A stretch of DNA of 64,000 nucleotides from Siphonodentalium dalli (lineage: Eukaryota; Mollusca; Scaphopoda; Gadilida; Siphonodentaliidae). Location: assembly GCA_032622095.1 (NCBI GenBank), contig CP136069.1, positions 3,747,566 through 3,811,565 on the forward strand, written 5' to 3'. Shown piece by piece: positions 1 to 12,430 of the stretch. Position numbers and translations under genes: made by a program. Each line of letters begins with the position of its first letter. The stretch's first letter is position 1. The notes under the pieces were generated by a model. The model had not been told where the DNA came from. It did no database searches and saw nothing but the letters and a program-made list of their open reading frames with translations.

Positions 1-1202
1 TGAGTTGGAATATTCATAGGTAATGGTATGCCTCACTTAATTGCAACCTTCTGTTCATTTCTTGTTGAAATATGACTAGAATCCCAGTTGTGATTTTGTT
101 TGTGAAATTTTATAACGCGTTCTGTTAAATCGAATTTTTGAGGGATCACAAGTGGATAGGACTCCAATAATTGCTTATTTAATTGCTCCAATGATCAGTT
201 AATATATAAAATACAAAATAAAGTCATTTTACTGAACCAGTTCCAAACAGCATGAACTGATCTAGAAGATATTTGTGAAAAAATGTCATATTTTCAACTT
301 CCGGCGGCCATTTTGGTGGCCATCTTGGATGGTGAGTTTCAATTTTGGCCCAAAATAGTGTCATTATGTCTTAGCTTCATGAAAATATATACATTTTACT
401 AGATTAGTCATGTGAATTTGCAACAAATTCCAAGCTACTGGTTTTACGTCTGGGAAAAAATTGGGGGGGGGGGGTATACATTTTAGGGCGCTATAAAAAA
501 AATTGCTCAAGGCTGACAGATGGCCAGCCGATAAAATCTTGATGTCGGATACATGAATTTACAAAATCCGCAGAGAAAAAAACTTTATACGCGAAAACAC
601 GCATTCAGATACTTTTTGCTTGGTCTCAATATTCTGTGATGTGTATCATCAGCCAATTTAACATGGTTGGGCATTCGAGTTTCAACTTTCTGAGAAATTT
701 CAGATAGTGAAATTTTCTTCCCGGGACGTTACATATGTGTGTACTGTCTTTGTAGAATTTGCTATATATATGTAGCATAACGCTTCTTTTTTTTGGATAC
801 TAAATGGAATTAAATTGTTTGTTAAAAGGCTAATATATATTGGTTTTGGTCTAAGAAAACCACATGGCACTGCAGAGGTTTGGCTTCTTTTTTTTATTTT
901 AGTTTTGTTTGTGTTATTATTTATTGAGTATAATAGTATTATTTTTAATTTTTTTTGGTATTTTATCTGTGTTATATTATACAAGGTTGCTGTTTTTTTA
1001 TATTCTTTAACAATTTTAACTCTGGTTTTTTTCATTTTTTCTTACATTCTTTAACAATTTCTATATCTTTCTTTCTTACGTTCTTAAACAATTTTTATAA
1101 TGTTTGGTCATCATTTCTTATATTCTTTAACAATTTTGTATTATTTTTTTCATTTTTTCTTACTTTCTTTAACAACTATAAAATAAAATATAAAATTTGT
1201 TA
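1..1202. other. No gene; AT-rich flank of a family A hairpin
   Basis: No coding region is recognisable. There is a G run near 464-474. From about 980 the sequence is T-rich with repeated phrases such as ttctttaacaatttt, which is the spacer normally found between two family A hairpins, so 980-1277 looks like the right half of such an element whose left hairpin is lost. Confidence 0.5.
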
Positions 1203-1277
1203 GGCCAATGCATTCTCTTATATATGCGAGGCGACCTATGGTCGACTCGCATATATACGAGAATACATTGGCACAGG
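1203..1277. repeat. Family A palindrome (single)
   Basis: This is a near-perfect hairpin of about 75 bp. Arms run from GGCCAATGCATTCTC to its complement ending CATTGGCACAGGG, with an inner palindrome CGACCTATGGTCG at the centre. One arm carries small changes (tatacgag, atacattgg), so it is somewhat worn. The same hairpin recurs throughout the window. Confidence 0.85.
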
Positions 1278-1749
1278 GGTGTATATATCGAACGACATGT
1301 GCGGTCGCGAATGGCGACAGGGTGTCTCGGGTTCAACACTCAAATTATAAATGGTAAACCATACATTCAAAATTTTAGTTGTTTTTCAAAAATATGTTTG
1401 ATGGTGTTATTTTTTCACAGTTGTATGTTTTCTTCAAAAACTCCCATAAAATATCGGAATGCTACCATAAATATGAGATCAACGAACGATAATATATAAT
1501 CCATTTATTTTACACAACGAACAATCGATGCGTGAAAATACCCCAACATAAACTATAGACATTCCCAAAATATAATCCAATGTAAATGTCGATTTAATCC
1601 AGCATTTGAATATAAATAGTCTAATTAAAACTTCAGTACAGAGCCAATTCTTTTTCATGCGAAACTAACGATTAGTATTATTTGTAATTTTGCTATATAG
1701 TTCGAACACCCGGAGCGAGTTAAAGGCTATGTAACCGCGTTATTAACAA

Positions 1750-2260
1750 TGGCTGCGGACACACGTACCACAGTAGCGATGGCATAGTAGGTGTGACAAT
1801 TAATTATGGTAGAGTTTGGTGACAATTGGTCAACATAATTTATATTCCATATGGAGTCGTGTCGCGCGCCGCATATTCGCACAGTGAGTCGACTGACCAA
1901 TTAACCCATTGAGTTTCACCAAGGTTGATCTCTACTCATTACGTTAAGCCACATTGTATTCTCTACGATACATAAAATTGCACGACCGATCGTCCAGAAT
2001 TGTCTTGTGTTAGCATTAAAAAGATAACATTGCGTGTTGAGTAACGATCAGCAGCGACAAGACATTCTGTTTGATAAATTATTGAGATGTCGGTCTCGAC
2101 GCTGATAGAGCTTGGAAAAGACTCATTGTGTGAATGTGCGGCGGGCGACATGTCTCACTATGGCACAGGAATATGACGACCAATTGTCACCAAAATTGCA
2201 CCATAATTAATTGTCACACCTACTATGCCATCGCTACTGTGATACGTGTGTCCGCAGCCA
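1750..2260. mobile_element. Non-autonomous element with ~85-bp terminal inverted repeats
   Basis: The left end (1750-1832, beginning TGGCTGCGGACACACGTA) and the right end (2178-2260, ending TCCGCAGCCA) are inverted copies of each other over about 85 bp with few mismatches. The 340 bp between them show no coding potential. No second copy was noticed in the window. The superfamily is unknown because no clear target-site duplication can be read. Confidence 0.75.
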
Positions 2261-2320
2261 ATATCTCAAGGCGCGGCTGCTTTTATTATGAAAGACAAAT
2301 CAAAAAACGTATCCACCCCC

Positions 2321-2615
2321 TGGTCAGTGCTGGTAGGGCAAACTGATGCCGTCATGAAAAAGTACCGTTATTTTTTCTAAAGTTGTCATTTTCGCGGTGT
2401 TTGGCTAATCCGAGAGATTTGAGAAGCCAGTGTGTGTATGAAACATTCAAGAACATATATGTTTTTGAACAATTTGTCAGTGCTGGTATGGCAAACTGAT
2501 GCCGTTATGAAAAAGTACCGTTATTTTTTCTGGAGTTATCATTTTCGCGGGGTTTGAGAAGAATCCAGTGTGTGTATGAAACATTCAAGAACATATATAT
2601 TTTTGAACAATTTAA
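2321..2615. repeat. Two-copy tandem duplication (~150 bp unit)
   Basis: Two adjacent copies start with gtcagtgctggtagggcaa and gtcagtgctggtatggcaa. They share the following text through ttgaacaattt, and copy 2 has lost about 15 bp. A third, inverted and more diverged copy lies at about 3240-3330. Confidence 0.8.
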
Positions 2616-2653
2616 TAACCAGTGTTTTCAAAACGACGTGAATAGCCACCTTA

Positions 2654-2736
2654 ACCCTTTATAGAGCCCCACATAGACTGGAGCAGACGACACTATGCAG
2701 TGCATGCTTCCATCTGTGTGGGGCTCCCTGTGGGAT
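2654..2736. repeat. Family B hairpin element (single)
   Basis: A short element runs from tagagccccacatag to gtggggctccctgtgg. Its ends GAGCCCCA and TGGGGCTC are inverted repeats and the centre carries gagcagacgacact. The same layout recurs more than 15 times in the window, often inside family A pairs. Confidence 0.8.
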
Positions 2737-2747
2737 AAATCTCTTAA

Positions 2748-3123
2748 TTAACCCTTTACCCAACAAACCGGCCAAAACCGCCAAATAAAGCTTCAACAGC
2801 CTAAAATATCTTCGGTCTGTCTCAATAGAACCATACAAATATGGATATCATTGGAACCGGCTCCTTGACCACATTGTGATAGTTACAGTTAGCCCTGTGC
2901 CAATGCATTCTCTTATATATGCGAGTCGACCATAGGTCGCCTCCCATATATAAGAGAATACTCTGGCCTAAAATATGTTTTTAATTTTTTCTTACATTTT
3001 TTAACAATTAATATGTTGTGTTAAGCCAATGCATTCTCTTATATATGCGAGGCGACCTATGGTCGACTCGCATATATAAGAGAATGCATTGGCACAGGGC
3101 CATTCTGTTGGGTAAAGGGTTAA
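2748..3123. mobile_element. Family K element (piggyBac-like ends) with nested family A pair
   Basis: It is bounded by TTAACCCTTTACCCAACA on the left and TGTTGGGTAAAGGGTTAA on the right. TTAA at both outer edges followed by CCC is the pattern of piggyBac-type non-autonomous elements. Positions 2893-3099 hold two family A hairpins facing each other around a short AT-rich spacer. No transposase is present. Confidence 0.8.
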
Positions 3124-3239
3124 TTATAGTCGATTTTCCACAACTAATAACTAATAAAAACAGTATTAAGACATTTCGAAATTAAAAGGGTTTCTGAATT
3201 TGTGATTCACATACTGGCTTTTCCTGGATTTGTTAAGAT

Positions 3240-3330
3240 TATTCGAACACCTCGAAAATGAAAATAAAAAACAAAAATAACGGTACTTTTTCTTAACAGC
3301 ATCAATTTGGCCTACCAACATCATAACACT
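3240..3330 (-). repeat. Inverted copy of the 2321-2615 repeat
   Basis: The stretch around aacggtactttttcttaacagc reads as the complement of part of the duplicated unit at 2321-2615. Together the two sites bracket the B and K elements between them, so this may be the far end of a larger inverted-repeat element interrupted by later insertions. Confidence 0.55.
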
Positions 3331-3606
3331 TCAGCGGGATCACCAGCATTAGCAGGACCACTTGACCAGTGTGGTATCACGGACGTGTTAACGGTGAATT
3401 CACGGCTTCCAAGATCGAGCTCAAAATGCCGTATTCGAATTTTTAAAATCAGGACTTATACATATATATCCACGCAGGGCATTATATATACATGAATACC
3501 AGGAAATTTTGTCGAATTTAAAGCTTCGAGATTATAAATAATGAATCAAAATCGCGACATTTGGATTTATTAAAAAACAACAACGTAAAATAGCCATCAT
3601 GTGTAG

Positions 3607-3689
3607 ACCCGTATGGAGCCCCTCACATACATGAGCAGACGCCACTCAGCAGTAGATGCTTTTATATGTCTGGGGCTCCCAAGAGGATA
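3607..3689. repeat. Family B hairpin element
   Basis: It runs from acccgtatggagcccctcac to tctggggctcccaagagg with the internal gagcagacgccactcag. It is followed 59 bp later by a second copy, so the two form a close direct pair. Confidence 0.8.
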
Positions 3690-3747
3690 AAGCTAATGAA
3701 AACTGCAATGTACTGTCTAGTCAGTAATCTAATCATATGCTGATGCC

Positions 3748-3830
3748 ACCCATATGGAGCCCCTCACAGACATGAGCAGAAGCCACTCAGCAGTAGATGC
3801 TTCTATAGGTGTGGGGCTCCCAAGAGGATA
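3748..3830. repeat. Family B hairpin element (second of a direct pair)
   Basis: It has the same start (acccatatggagcccctcac) and end (gtggggctcccaagagg) as its neighbour at 3607-3689. It differs from that copy at few positions, which suggests a local duplication that included the intervening 59 bp. Confidence 0.8.
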
Positions 3831-3899
3831 CAGCTAATGATATGATATTTTGAGATATTGAGATATTACAAATTCAAGTCTGATATAGTGTATATAGTA

Positions 3900-4345
3900 T
3901 ACAGCGTAACAAAATTCACCCTCATGGGACCTCATTCTACCCAGGCCTCAACTGCTATGAGAGACCTAGGATCAGATTGAAGTTCCCACTTGAAGTTGGT
4001 GATGTTCACCCATTAGTCGATTATGCAATTTATCATCTGAAAATTATGGGATATAGAAACTGAACAGAAGGGAAAAACAAGTAAAACAAAGCTTATTTGA
4101 GACTATACTTCCCAGAAGATGGGGCCTAAGTAGAATGTGGTCCACATAGTGTGAATTTGGTGGCGCTAGCCCTGTGTGGGATAACGTCACTAAATTCACC
4201 ATCTGGGGGACCTCATTCTGCAAATGACAGACACACTATTTCAAAACGTGTGTCGGAAATTAGCAGCATGAGGTCCACAGAGGGAGAATATGACGCTACT
4301 CCACACAGTGGGCTAACATCACTGAATTCACCCTCTGGAAACCCC
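3900..4345. repeat. Diverged family C palindromic repeats
   Basis: Several stretches match the clean family C palindromes at 53441-53635: aaattcaccctcatggg at about 3908, taaattcaccatctggggg at about 4190, and gaattcaccctctgg at about 4324. The text cattctgcaaatgacagaca at about 4214 also follows the C copy near 53632, so both sites come from the same larger repeat. Confidence 0.65.
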
Positions 4346-4369
4346 ACGACGGTTTTGACGTGCGAATGT

Positions 4370-4432
4370 GCGTTGCGGTGGAACTGTCTATAGCGGTGGC
4401 ACTGTCTATAGCGGTGGGCTTCTATAGCGGCT
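4370..4432. repeat. Short tandem repeat (~20-bp unit)
   Basis: About three copies of a unit resembling gcggtggaactgtctata follow one another. There is no coding meaning that I can support. Confidence 0.6.
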
Positions 4433-4544
4433 CATCGGCGGGTAAATAGTTTTCAGCATCGCTCCATAGCGCGTAATTTTTTCCCATAAACAATTTGTTT
4501 TCGAAAAAGCTGTCTTTGGAGCACAAACCGCCATGTGGCTTTGA

Positions 4545-4622
4545 CCCTGTGCCAATGCATTCTCTTATATATGCGAGTCGACCATAGGTCGCCTCGCATA
4601 TATAAGAGAAAGCATTCGCCTA
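4545..4622. repeat. Family A palindrome with AT-rich spacer
   Basis: It starts with ccctgtgccaatgcattctc and ends with agaaagcattcgcctaac. It is followed to about 4815 by the usual spacer text (cttacattctttaacaattt), but no facing hairpin remains. Confidence 0.8.
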
Positions 4623-4815
4623 ACAATTTTTTTGGTCAAATTTTCTTACAATCTTAAAGATATATATATAAAAAAAATTTACATTCTATAACAAAATTTT
4701 AATTTTTTCTTACATTATTTTTCAAATTTTATCATTTTTTATTACATTCTTTATAAAATTTTATCATTTGTTCTTACATTCTTTAACAATTTTTATCATT
4801 ATTTCTTACATTCTT

Positions 4816-6014
4816 GGAATATAAAACGGAAATAGATGAAGTCTCACTCAAAACCACATAGCTGTTTGCCCTCCATAATACATATATAGAATACACCCAT
4901 ACTTTTGGCGAGTGGTTAAAACCACAATACAACGAGTGGTGAAAATTATGCGTGTATTTTATTTATGCCATAATTATTATTTTTGTAATTTTGTTAACGA
5001 ATTCAACTACCCCGCTGTTTACTTTGAATGTGTATCCTCAGCACCCAGAGACACAAACACGACGCTATAAGGAATGTGCGTCACGCGTAGTGATGCTTAC
5101 ATTAACGCCATGACGTCATCCTATTTCTGAGCGATCAGTCACTTGGAATTATCAGTCATATGTTTCCTAGTTAATATAGCACCAGCAAGCTACATTTGAT
5201 TGAAATTCATGCAATTTTCCTCATATCTAATTGATATCATGACAACTTCCAATTTCAAATGAATGTGACATAGGAACTATTTTGCTAACTACGATGTATA
5301 GTTCTACTATGGGTATACACGTTTAACACATGAAATTACGTTTGAAAATTTACACCCACAGTAGAAATTTATACCCACAGTAGGAAGCTGTATACCCACA
5401 GTAGGGTGTAAGGATGAAATTTACAAAATAGGTGTTATACACACAATAGAACAGACAATTATGGTATAAATAATATTATTCGCTTTTGAATTTTTCTCAG
5501 TATCGAAATAGGTCGATACATATCTTAATTGCCTTTCTACGAGCATTCTGTAACCCCAAAAGACGCATTGAAGTAATTAAAAATACAACCATGAACACGG
5601 TGTTTGGGTACCAAACAGAAAACAGCCATTTGCACGACATGGAACAGAAAAGAGAGTCCCGTGGAACTCTATTCCTGATATGGTAGCGAAAAGTTGAAAA
5701 CGGCTGAAAATGGCTGTGTTTTTTAGAGCATATATGCAGCCGGTATATCAATAGTTCGTTCATGTCTATCGTATCCGTCGCTCCAAATTACGTGGGGAAA
5801 AATTGGAGCCATGTCCGTTTAACATCGGTTATAGGCGAAACGAATTAAACAATCCTCGGTGCAATGACTACTATAGATTTGTTCGACAAACGTGTATTAA
5901 TTCTTTGAAAATTGCTGACGTGAAATGCGCGCTTGTCCCAAATATTATACAATTTAAACAAGTTCCGCATATTCAATGCATGCAAGTTTGCAGGCCGATA
6001 TTCATTGTGTCCCT
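4816..6014. other. No gene recognised
   Basis: This is AT-rich single-copy-looking DNA. At 5340-5410 the phrase acccacagtag recurs three times at short spacing, a small degenerate tandem repeat. Two open frames on opposite strands near 5490-5760 overlap and show no family resemblance, so I do not call them. Confidence 0.5.
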
Positions 6015-6473
6015 TTAACCCTTTACCCAACAAAACGGCCAAAAACGCCCAAATAAAGCTTCAACAGCCTAAAATATCTTCGGTCTGTCTCAATAACACC
6101 ATACAAATATGGATATCATTGGAACCGGTTCATTGACCACATTGTGATGGTTATGCCCTGTGCCAATGCATTCTCTTATATATGCGAGTCGACCATAGGT
6201 CGCCTCGCATATATAAGAGAATGCATTGGCCTCAAATCATTCTTTTTTAAACACTTTTTACCATTTTTTCTTACATTCTTTAACAATTTTATAATTCTTT
6301 CTTACATTTTTTAACAATTTGTATAATATTTTTCTACATTCTTTGACAATTTTATCATTTTTAATATGTGTTAAGCCAATGCATTCTCTTATATATGCGA
6401 GGCGACCTATGGTCGACTCGCATATATAAGAGAATGCATTGGCACAGGGCCGTTCTGTTGGGTAAAGGGTTAA
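6015..6473. mobile_element. Family K element with nested family A pair
   Basis: TTAACCCTTTACCCAACA opens the element and TGTTGGGTAAAGGGTTAA closes it. The two family A hairpins (6156-6449) face each other around a spacer longer than in the copy at 2748. The left flank between the K end and the first hairpin (aaagcttcaacagcctaaaa) is shared with the other K copies. Confidence 0.85.
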
Positions 6474-7986
6474 GTTAGCATGATGTTACATCAATGCTCC
6501 GAGACTCATGATTGTGGTGATGCCGCGGGAGCTTGGGTCGAGACGTATTCACGAACTCAATTAGCATTCAATAATTCATTAATTACAGTCGACCGCGTTT
6601 TGTGGTGACAACATAATCCACTCTGTCCATCATCTGCCAAGTAACACGTGATCTCTGGTGACCTCTGGTGACCTTGTCCATCGGTTTTGAGTGAGACTCC
6701 ATCTATTTCCGTTTGATATTTCACTGTGTTTTGCTCGCATCCGAACCAAAGAGAGTGAGTGAGAACACCCTGTGTTAATGCATTATCTTATATTATATGA
6801 TCACTATATATACCTGTGTGTTTGCAACTTATGAAAAGTGCCCCTCAACTCAGCCATATCTCAGGTGACAGGTCACTAATTAGCACACTTTATGTCTTTG
6901 GTATCACAAATCATTTGTGGAATGTTTCATCCAAATCCATCCAATATCTCATAAAATATTACCGAATATATTAGGGGGGGGGGGTATTTCTTTTTTTGAG
7001 GTGTTTTACGTCAGTCGAATATAGTGCTCAGGATTTTAACGTTCAGACTTCAGTGTCAGATTTGTTAATTGAATGTAAAATCGTGTCCACTAAATCATCG
7101 TTAAATTCCGTAACGACCCACTATAATCTCTAACCACCGCGGAATCATCGTTAAATTCCGTAACGACCCACTATAATCTCTAAACACCGCGATTCGAAAT
7201 AATTAGTCGGAAGTTTCTCAAATTAAGTTAAAATCCGGCTATGTGATCTTTACGACACTGACAAGTGAAATCCCGGTATATTCAGACCTGCGCGGGGATA
7301 TTCTCGTTTCTATGACAGAACGCGCTGACGAGCAGCGTCGTGGCGAGAACAGCGCGTGCGTCACAGCGGGAGAATGTTGCTCAATTTAAATAAGGATATC
7401 GTCCAATTCCGCAATAATAAAAGTTATATGTTATTTGGTTAACAACCGGAAAACTCGGTTATGTTGACCATAATAAGTTAACAAAAGAATAGGTCTGCCC
7501 GGAAGCGTCGTTAGCTGTCGTCTGCCCGCTGCGGCCGTGCTCATCAACAGAGGTTCAATGCGCGCGATTGGCAATCAAAGCCGCATGCGCACAAACCACA
7601 TGGTCATAATTCGTAACCAGGGAGACACATAACGAGAACATCATCTTGTATATTATATACGTTTAAGTACACCGACACAGCATGGCGCTTAATAATGAAG
7701 CGTAAGCATTTTTAAATATTACAATTTTATTCGATATTAATTCAAATTTTGAGTAATATTCACAGTCGAGTGACGGTAAACGATGGGTGTGTATTCAGAT
7801 TTGGGTTTTGTTGGTATTTGGGTTTAAAAAAAAGGGATATATTGTATGGTTATAAATGCGCCATTTTGTAACCACGTGCATCTAATGTTGTAACAAGGGG
7901 CAGGTTACTATGGTTACTATTGAATGTTTATTGTTTTTGTGACTCTCGTGTCTGGTTTTTTTTTGGCGCGCAACCATTTTCTCTTG
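6474..7986. other. No gene; contains a ~57-bp tandem duplication
   Basis: No coding region is supported. The phrase aatcatcgttaaattccgta and its continuation appear twice in a row at about 7092-7195, a direct tandem duplication with one mismatch. A G run lies near 6975. The stretch 7300-7660 is richer in CpG than its surroundings but shows no readable gene. Confidence 0.5.
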
Positions 7987-8376
7987 TTAACCCTTTACCC
8001 AACAGAAGGGCCCTGTGCCAATGCATTCTCTTATATATGCGAGTCGACCATAGGTCGCCTCGCATATATAAGAGAATGCATTGGCTTAACACATTAAAAA
8101 TTATAAAATTGTTAAAGAATGTAAGAAAAAATGGTAAAAAAAGATTTTTTTTAGGCCAATGCATTCTCTTATATATGCGAGGCGACCTATGGTCGACTCG
8201 CATATATAAGAGAATGCATTGGCACAGGGCATAACTGTAACTATCACAATGTGGTCAAGGAGCCGGTTCCAATGATATCCATATTTGTATGGTTCTATTG
8301 AGACAGACCGAAGATATTTTAGGCTGTTGAAGCTTTATTTGGCCGGTTTTGGCCGGTTTGTTCGGTAAAGGGTTAA
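7987..8376. mobile_element. Family K element, opposite orientation, with nested family A pair
   Basis: This is the K element in reverse relative to 2748 and 6015. The short arm comes first (ttaaccctttacccaacaga), then two family A hairpins (8011-8229), then the complement of the long shared arm ending ggtaaagggttaa. Both TTAA edges are present. Confidence 0.85.
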
Positions 8377-8442
8377 ATAGATTCGTTCACGGCCCCCATA
8401 CCCACTGTAACCAAATTCTTTTAAAGTCAAAATATATAGAGC

Positions 8443-8579
8443 ATCTACAACGAGTCCCCAGTTCAAAACGAGTCCAGTAAATTAGGTCTGGACCGAGCCT
8501 TTGGCGAGGTCTAGAGTCTAGACCTAATTTATTGGACGAGTTTTGACATTTTACTATAAACTGGGGACGAGTTGTAGAT
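8443..8579. repeat. Palindromic element (~137 bp)
   Basis: The left arm atctacaacgagtccccagt and the right arm ending aactggggacgagttgtaga are inverted. The inner text aaaacgagtccagtaaatta pairs with taatttattggacgagtttt. No other copy was noticed in the window. Confidence 0.75.
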
Positions 8580-9467
8580 TCTATTTATTACATGATCCAA
8601 AACCTCGACAAAACATACTTAAACTAGAATGCACTCACTGGAGCTGCCTATACTTGCGCCCATGACATATTTGGCATGTTTTGTGGTGTCTTGCCAACAA
8701 CAGTTGAGAGATCGATAACAAATCTGGATATCAAATTTCAGTTCATCCATCGCTGAAATATTTGTGTGTACGGACATAATATCTCTGTTATCTCCATGTG
8801 ATCTATTACACTAATGATGGTCTTAGTAATACCGTACGTGTTGTTTGACATATTTATAGAATATGGACATCGCTGATTTGAAGGGTGTGAAGACGATTGG
8901 TTGCCGCGGTGATGCTATATATTATATACCAATGGGTTAAATTACTAGTTTGACTAGAATGATTTGTGTATGCCATTGCACTTCAGCGGCAAAAACCACC
9001 GAAGTCAATTACAAATACCGACACAATTAAATAAAAGACACGTTAGTCTTTGATTAAAAGTGTGTAAATGTGAAGATGCCCTTAGCGACTGATCTACAGT
9101 CATCGGGAACATATAAAATGTCTATTGCGTTGAGAATGAGAAAGCTTGTTTTCCCAGTTAATAAATAAGGCATTTTAATAATCCATGTTTCCACATTCAC
9201 ATTTTTCAGTGTAATTGCTTCTCAATTGAACCATGTGCTCGACTGTTTGGCCGGACATGGTTTATAAATATGCACCAGGATCTTTCTGAAATGTTTTGAA
9301 CTTCGAAGAAAGTTTCCAGAAATATGTTCGCACCTCACTGTCTCTGCGGAAAAAAAAAAGATTCCGCACGCTTTTAGACTTGATCTCAACTCATTTCCCG
9401 AGTTTCAAGTTACATAAAATAGGCTCCTAATGCGCAGTACTATTGCCCACTTTTATTTTCCATGCAG

Positions 9468-9519
<52 letters not shown>

Positions 9520-11560
9520 ATAATTAAACACGAAGTTGTTGGCAGATGGGTCGATTTAGCCTGTAATACGAGTATCAGCTGTCTGGACATCGACGCAATC
9601 GTGTCTGGTGTTTTGCGCGCCCTGTGACGTCCTAATGTGCGTCGTGACGTCATGACGTCTTTATCGGTTTCCAGAAATAAATCTTTCAATATTGTTCTTT
9701 TATGAACGATTTATTACCAAAATAAAACCAGATAACAATGCAATTTAAGTATATATATACGTGGATTTAATTTACAATTGGTGCAACCATTTCATAATAT
9801 GATGGCACGTGACACGTAGTGGAGCAACCACACAAATACATCAAACTATCACAACAATTTCCATCTATATACGTAGTTTCCAACTGTTGCTGTGTCAGTC
9901 ATGAAATTTCAAAATGTTGAATACTTTCACCAAAGTTGGAAGGGCGGATTCCGCGGAACACTACAGTACAACCACCCTGCCACCACGTATCTCGTTAAAA
10001 CAACTCATACACATCCATGCCAAACTAAAGCTAGCAACTTCCCACGTTTATATATGACAAATATAAATGTTTACATGGGCGCTATATCCCAAAATATCAC
10101 TGAGGAAATCTTTCGCGCGAACAGTTTCATGCGCTAGCTAGCTAGCTCTTGTCAATGGAAAGCATCTCTCGTTTGCATCCAGTCTGTATTGTTCTAGAAA
10201 ATGGTCTTTAGAGAAGTCTCTTAATTACATTTAAGTGTATAAAATTATATTGTGGAAGGCAGCCGAATTAGCTCATTGCATGGTCAAAAATTCAAACTGA
10301 TAGTCAAAATGACATTTGAAAACATGATGAAGAATATAATCTTATATGCACTCACTAGTTTTAAAAGAAGAACAAACAAAAAAGGAACAATGAAAACCAA
10401 ACACGTTTGTAGGGAGGGATCCCATATTTATTGTGTGCATATTGTATATAAAATGTCCTTTGGCCATTTTGTATATATAATTGCGTTTAGTCTAGCGATG
10501 TGAAATCGGTGTTTCCGGTAAAGACCAAATGTGTCTGGATTCTGGCCCACAAAACCAACTGACGTAAATGACGTCATGGACCATGTCATGACGTCTTCGC
10601 TGGTTTTCGGTCAGCTAACCAACGAAAATGGTCAAAATGAAACTAATTCATAAGCCTACATAACATAGGAATTGTTCAGAAAAAAGTTGCTAATTTCATA
10701 ACCATCCCACTTGGTCCACTTCCGATTCCGTGATTTCACAATTTGATATTATTGTTCCCAGAATGCTATACAAAAGCGGGGCGGAAGTCACGTGATTTTT
10801 AACCCATTTTTCTTGTCCGGATTTTCATCGCGTCGAAATTCTGTTTCATGGTATTGTAAAAATTAATGACGTCATTCACGCCTAAACTTGAAAAGCAACA
10901 CAGCGCCTGCGGCGCTGTGGTGGTTGCTATTAGCGCATCTGCATTATTTACATTATGTACTTCCGGTATGACGTAACATATTCACGGAAGGACAAATAAA
11001 CAACCGAAAACATTACTTGCGTCCAGAATGTAAGTAAGAAATAAATGTGACTCGAAACAACATGCGATGACGTTTGGTGTAATTAAGCGTTGTTTGCCCG
11101 CGTAAAGAAATAGTCCCAGATAAATAAAGACTCTTTGGCATATTAAATGCGTATATTTAATGACATAACTTTTCAAACTCTTCATTCATTATAGTTTGTT
11201 GGAAAAATATTGGAAACCATAGTATTTTGAGACGTAGCGTGTGGAATGTAAACAGACAACAAACCGGAAGTCAAAGGTCACCTGGCACTATTTCCTGTTA
11301 TTAAACGAACGTTTAGTATCACAATTTATAGAATGGGTTTATCGAATGCAATAAGGGTAGGATCATGTAATAAATAAATATATACGCCAGTTGTTCACGA
11401 AAATGACAGTATGAATGATACCAACCAGTGACTTTTTCCCGAAATTCACGATTTTTGGTAAATCGACCGCTATGGCCAAGTCCTAACTTTTTTTTCAATG
11501 TTCAGTGTTGGTGTTACTACATCATATCATACATCTACTTGAAAGAAGACATCTGTTTGT
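8580..11560. other. No gene recognised; (TA)n microsatellite
   Basis: A TA dinucleotide run spans about 9471-9514. Several TGACGTCA and TGACGTAA sites occur at 9600-9660 and 10560-10610, but nothing nearby looks like a promoter of a readable gene. Open frames here are short and match no family I know. Confidence 0.45.
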
Positions 11561-12026
11561 TAAACCCTTTCAGTGCCAGGGGCCGATCTCATCGGCCCTA
11601 ATTTACGGTCTGTAAAATCGGCCCTAATTTTTTTAATTTTTTTTTAGATTTTTTTGGGTTGAATTTTTTTTGGGTATGCTTAAGCATGCTATAGCGAATT
11701 TAAAAACAAACTGGATAAAACCTTAGGGGCATATTATAACTCAAAACTATCACCAAGTATTCACAGTAATAATTTTGATGCCCATGAAAAACGTAAGATT
11801 CCCTGTCACTAAACCTACAAAATAAGTCCGTTAAAGAATATAAGAAAAAATTATTAAAATTGTAAAAAATTGTAAAAAATAATAACAAATGATGAACAAT
11901 TGTTAGGCCAATGCATTCTCTATATATGCGAGGCGACCCTATGGTCGACTCGCATATATAAGAGAATGCATTAGCACATGGTATATGGTTTGATACAAAA
12001 ATCGGACCTGGCACTGAAAGGGTTAA
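11561..12026. mobile_element. Family L element (piggyBac-like ends) with nested family A hairpin
   Basis: The ends are TTAAACCCTTTCAGTGCCAG and CTGGCACTGAAAGGGTTAA, so the layout resembles family K but the terminal sequence differs after CCCTTT. It holds one family A hairpin (11906-11980) with AT-rich spacer on one side, and the left hairpin is missing. A second L copy is at 26449-26632. Confidence 0.8.
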
Positions 12027-12138
12027 TGTCGATTTTCTGCCACTTGGTATAAACCTCGCATTGTTTATTGAAAAAGCCCAAAATATAACGTCCAACTCAT
12101 TAGCCTTATAATTGAACACCCATGTTTCTTCTATTTTA

Positions 12139-12430
12139 CCCTGTGCCAATGCATTATCTTATATATGCGAGTCGACCTAGGTCGCCTCGCATATATAAGA
12201 GAATGCATTGGCCTAACAATTTTTTACAATTTTTTTTCTTGTATTCTTTATCAATTTTATAATTTCACCCACACAGAGCCCCAGACAAACATGAGCAGAC
12301 GACACTCTGCTGTATGCTTCTATATATGTGTGGGGCTCCATGCAGGGTAATGGATGTTTTTTATTTTATGTCCTAAAAATTGTATGATTTTTATCTAAAC
12401 CCCCTATTTCAAACTAACAATTTTTTTTAA
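12139..12430. mobile_element. Composite A-B element, truncated
   Basis: A family A hairpin (12139-12213) is followed by an AT-rich spacer, a family B hairpin (12262-12348), then the text taatggatgttttttatttt and tcctaaaaattg. In complete copies this is followed by a second, facing A hairpin, which is absent here. Confidence 0.75.

Noticed and set aside
9600-10610. Cluster of TGACGTCA-type sites as a promoter
   Set aside because: No readable gene or first exon lies nearby, so the sites alone do not support a promoter.
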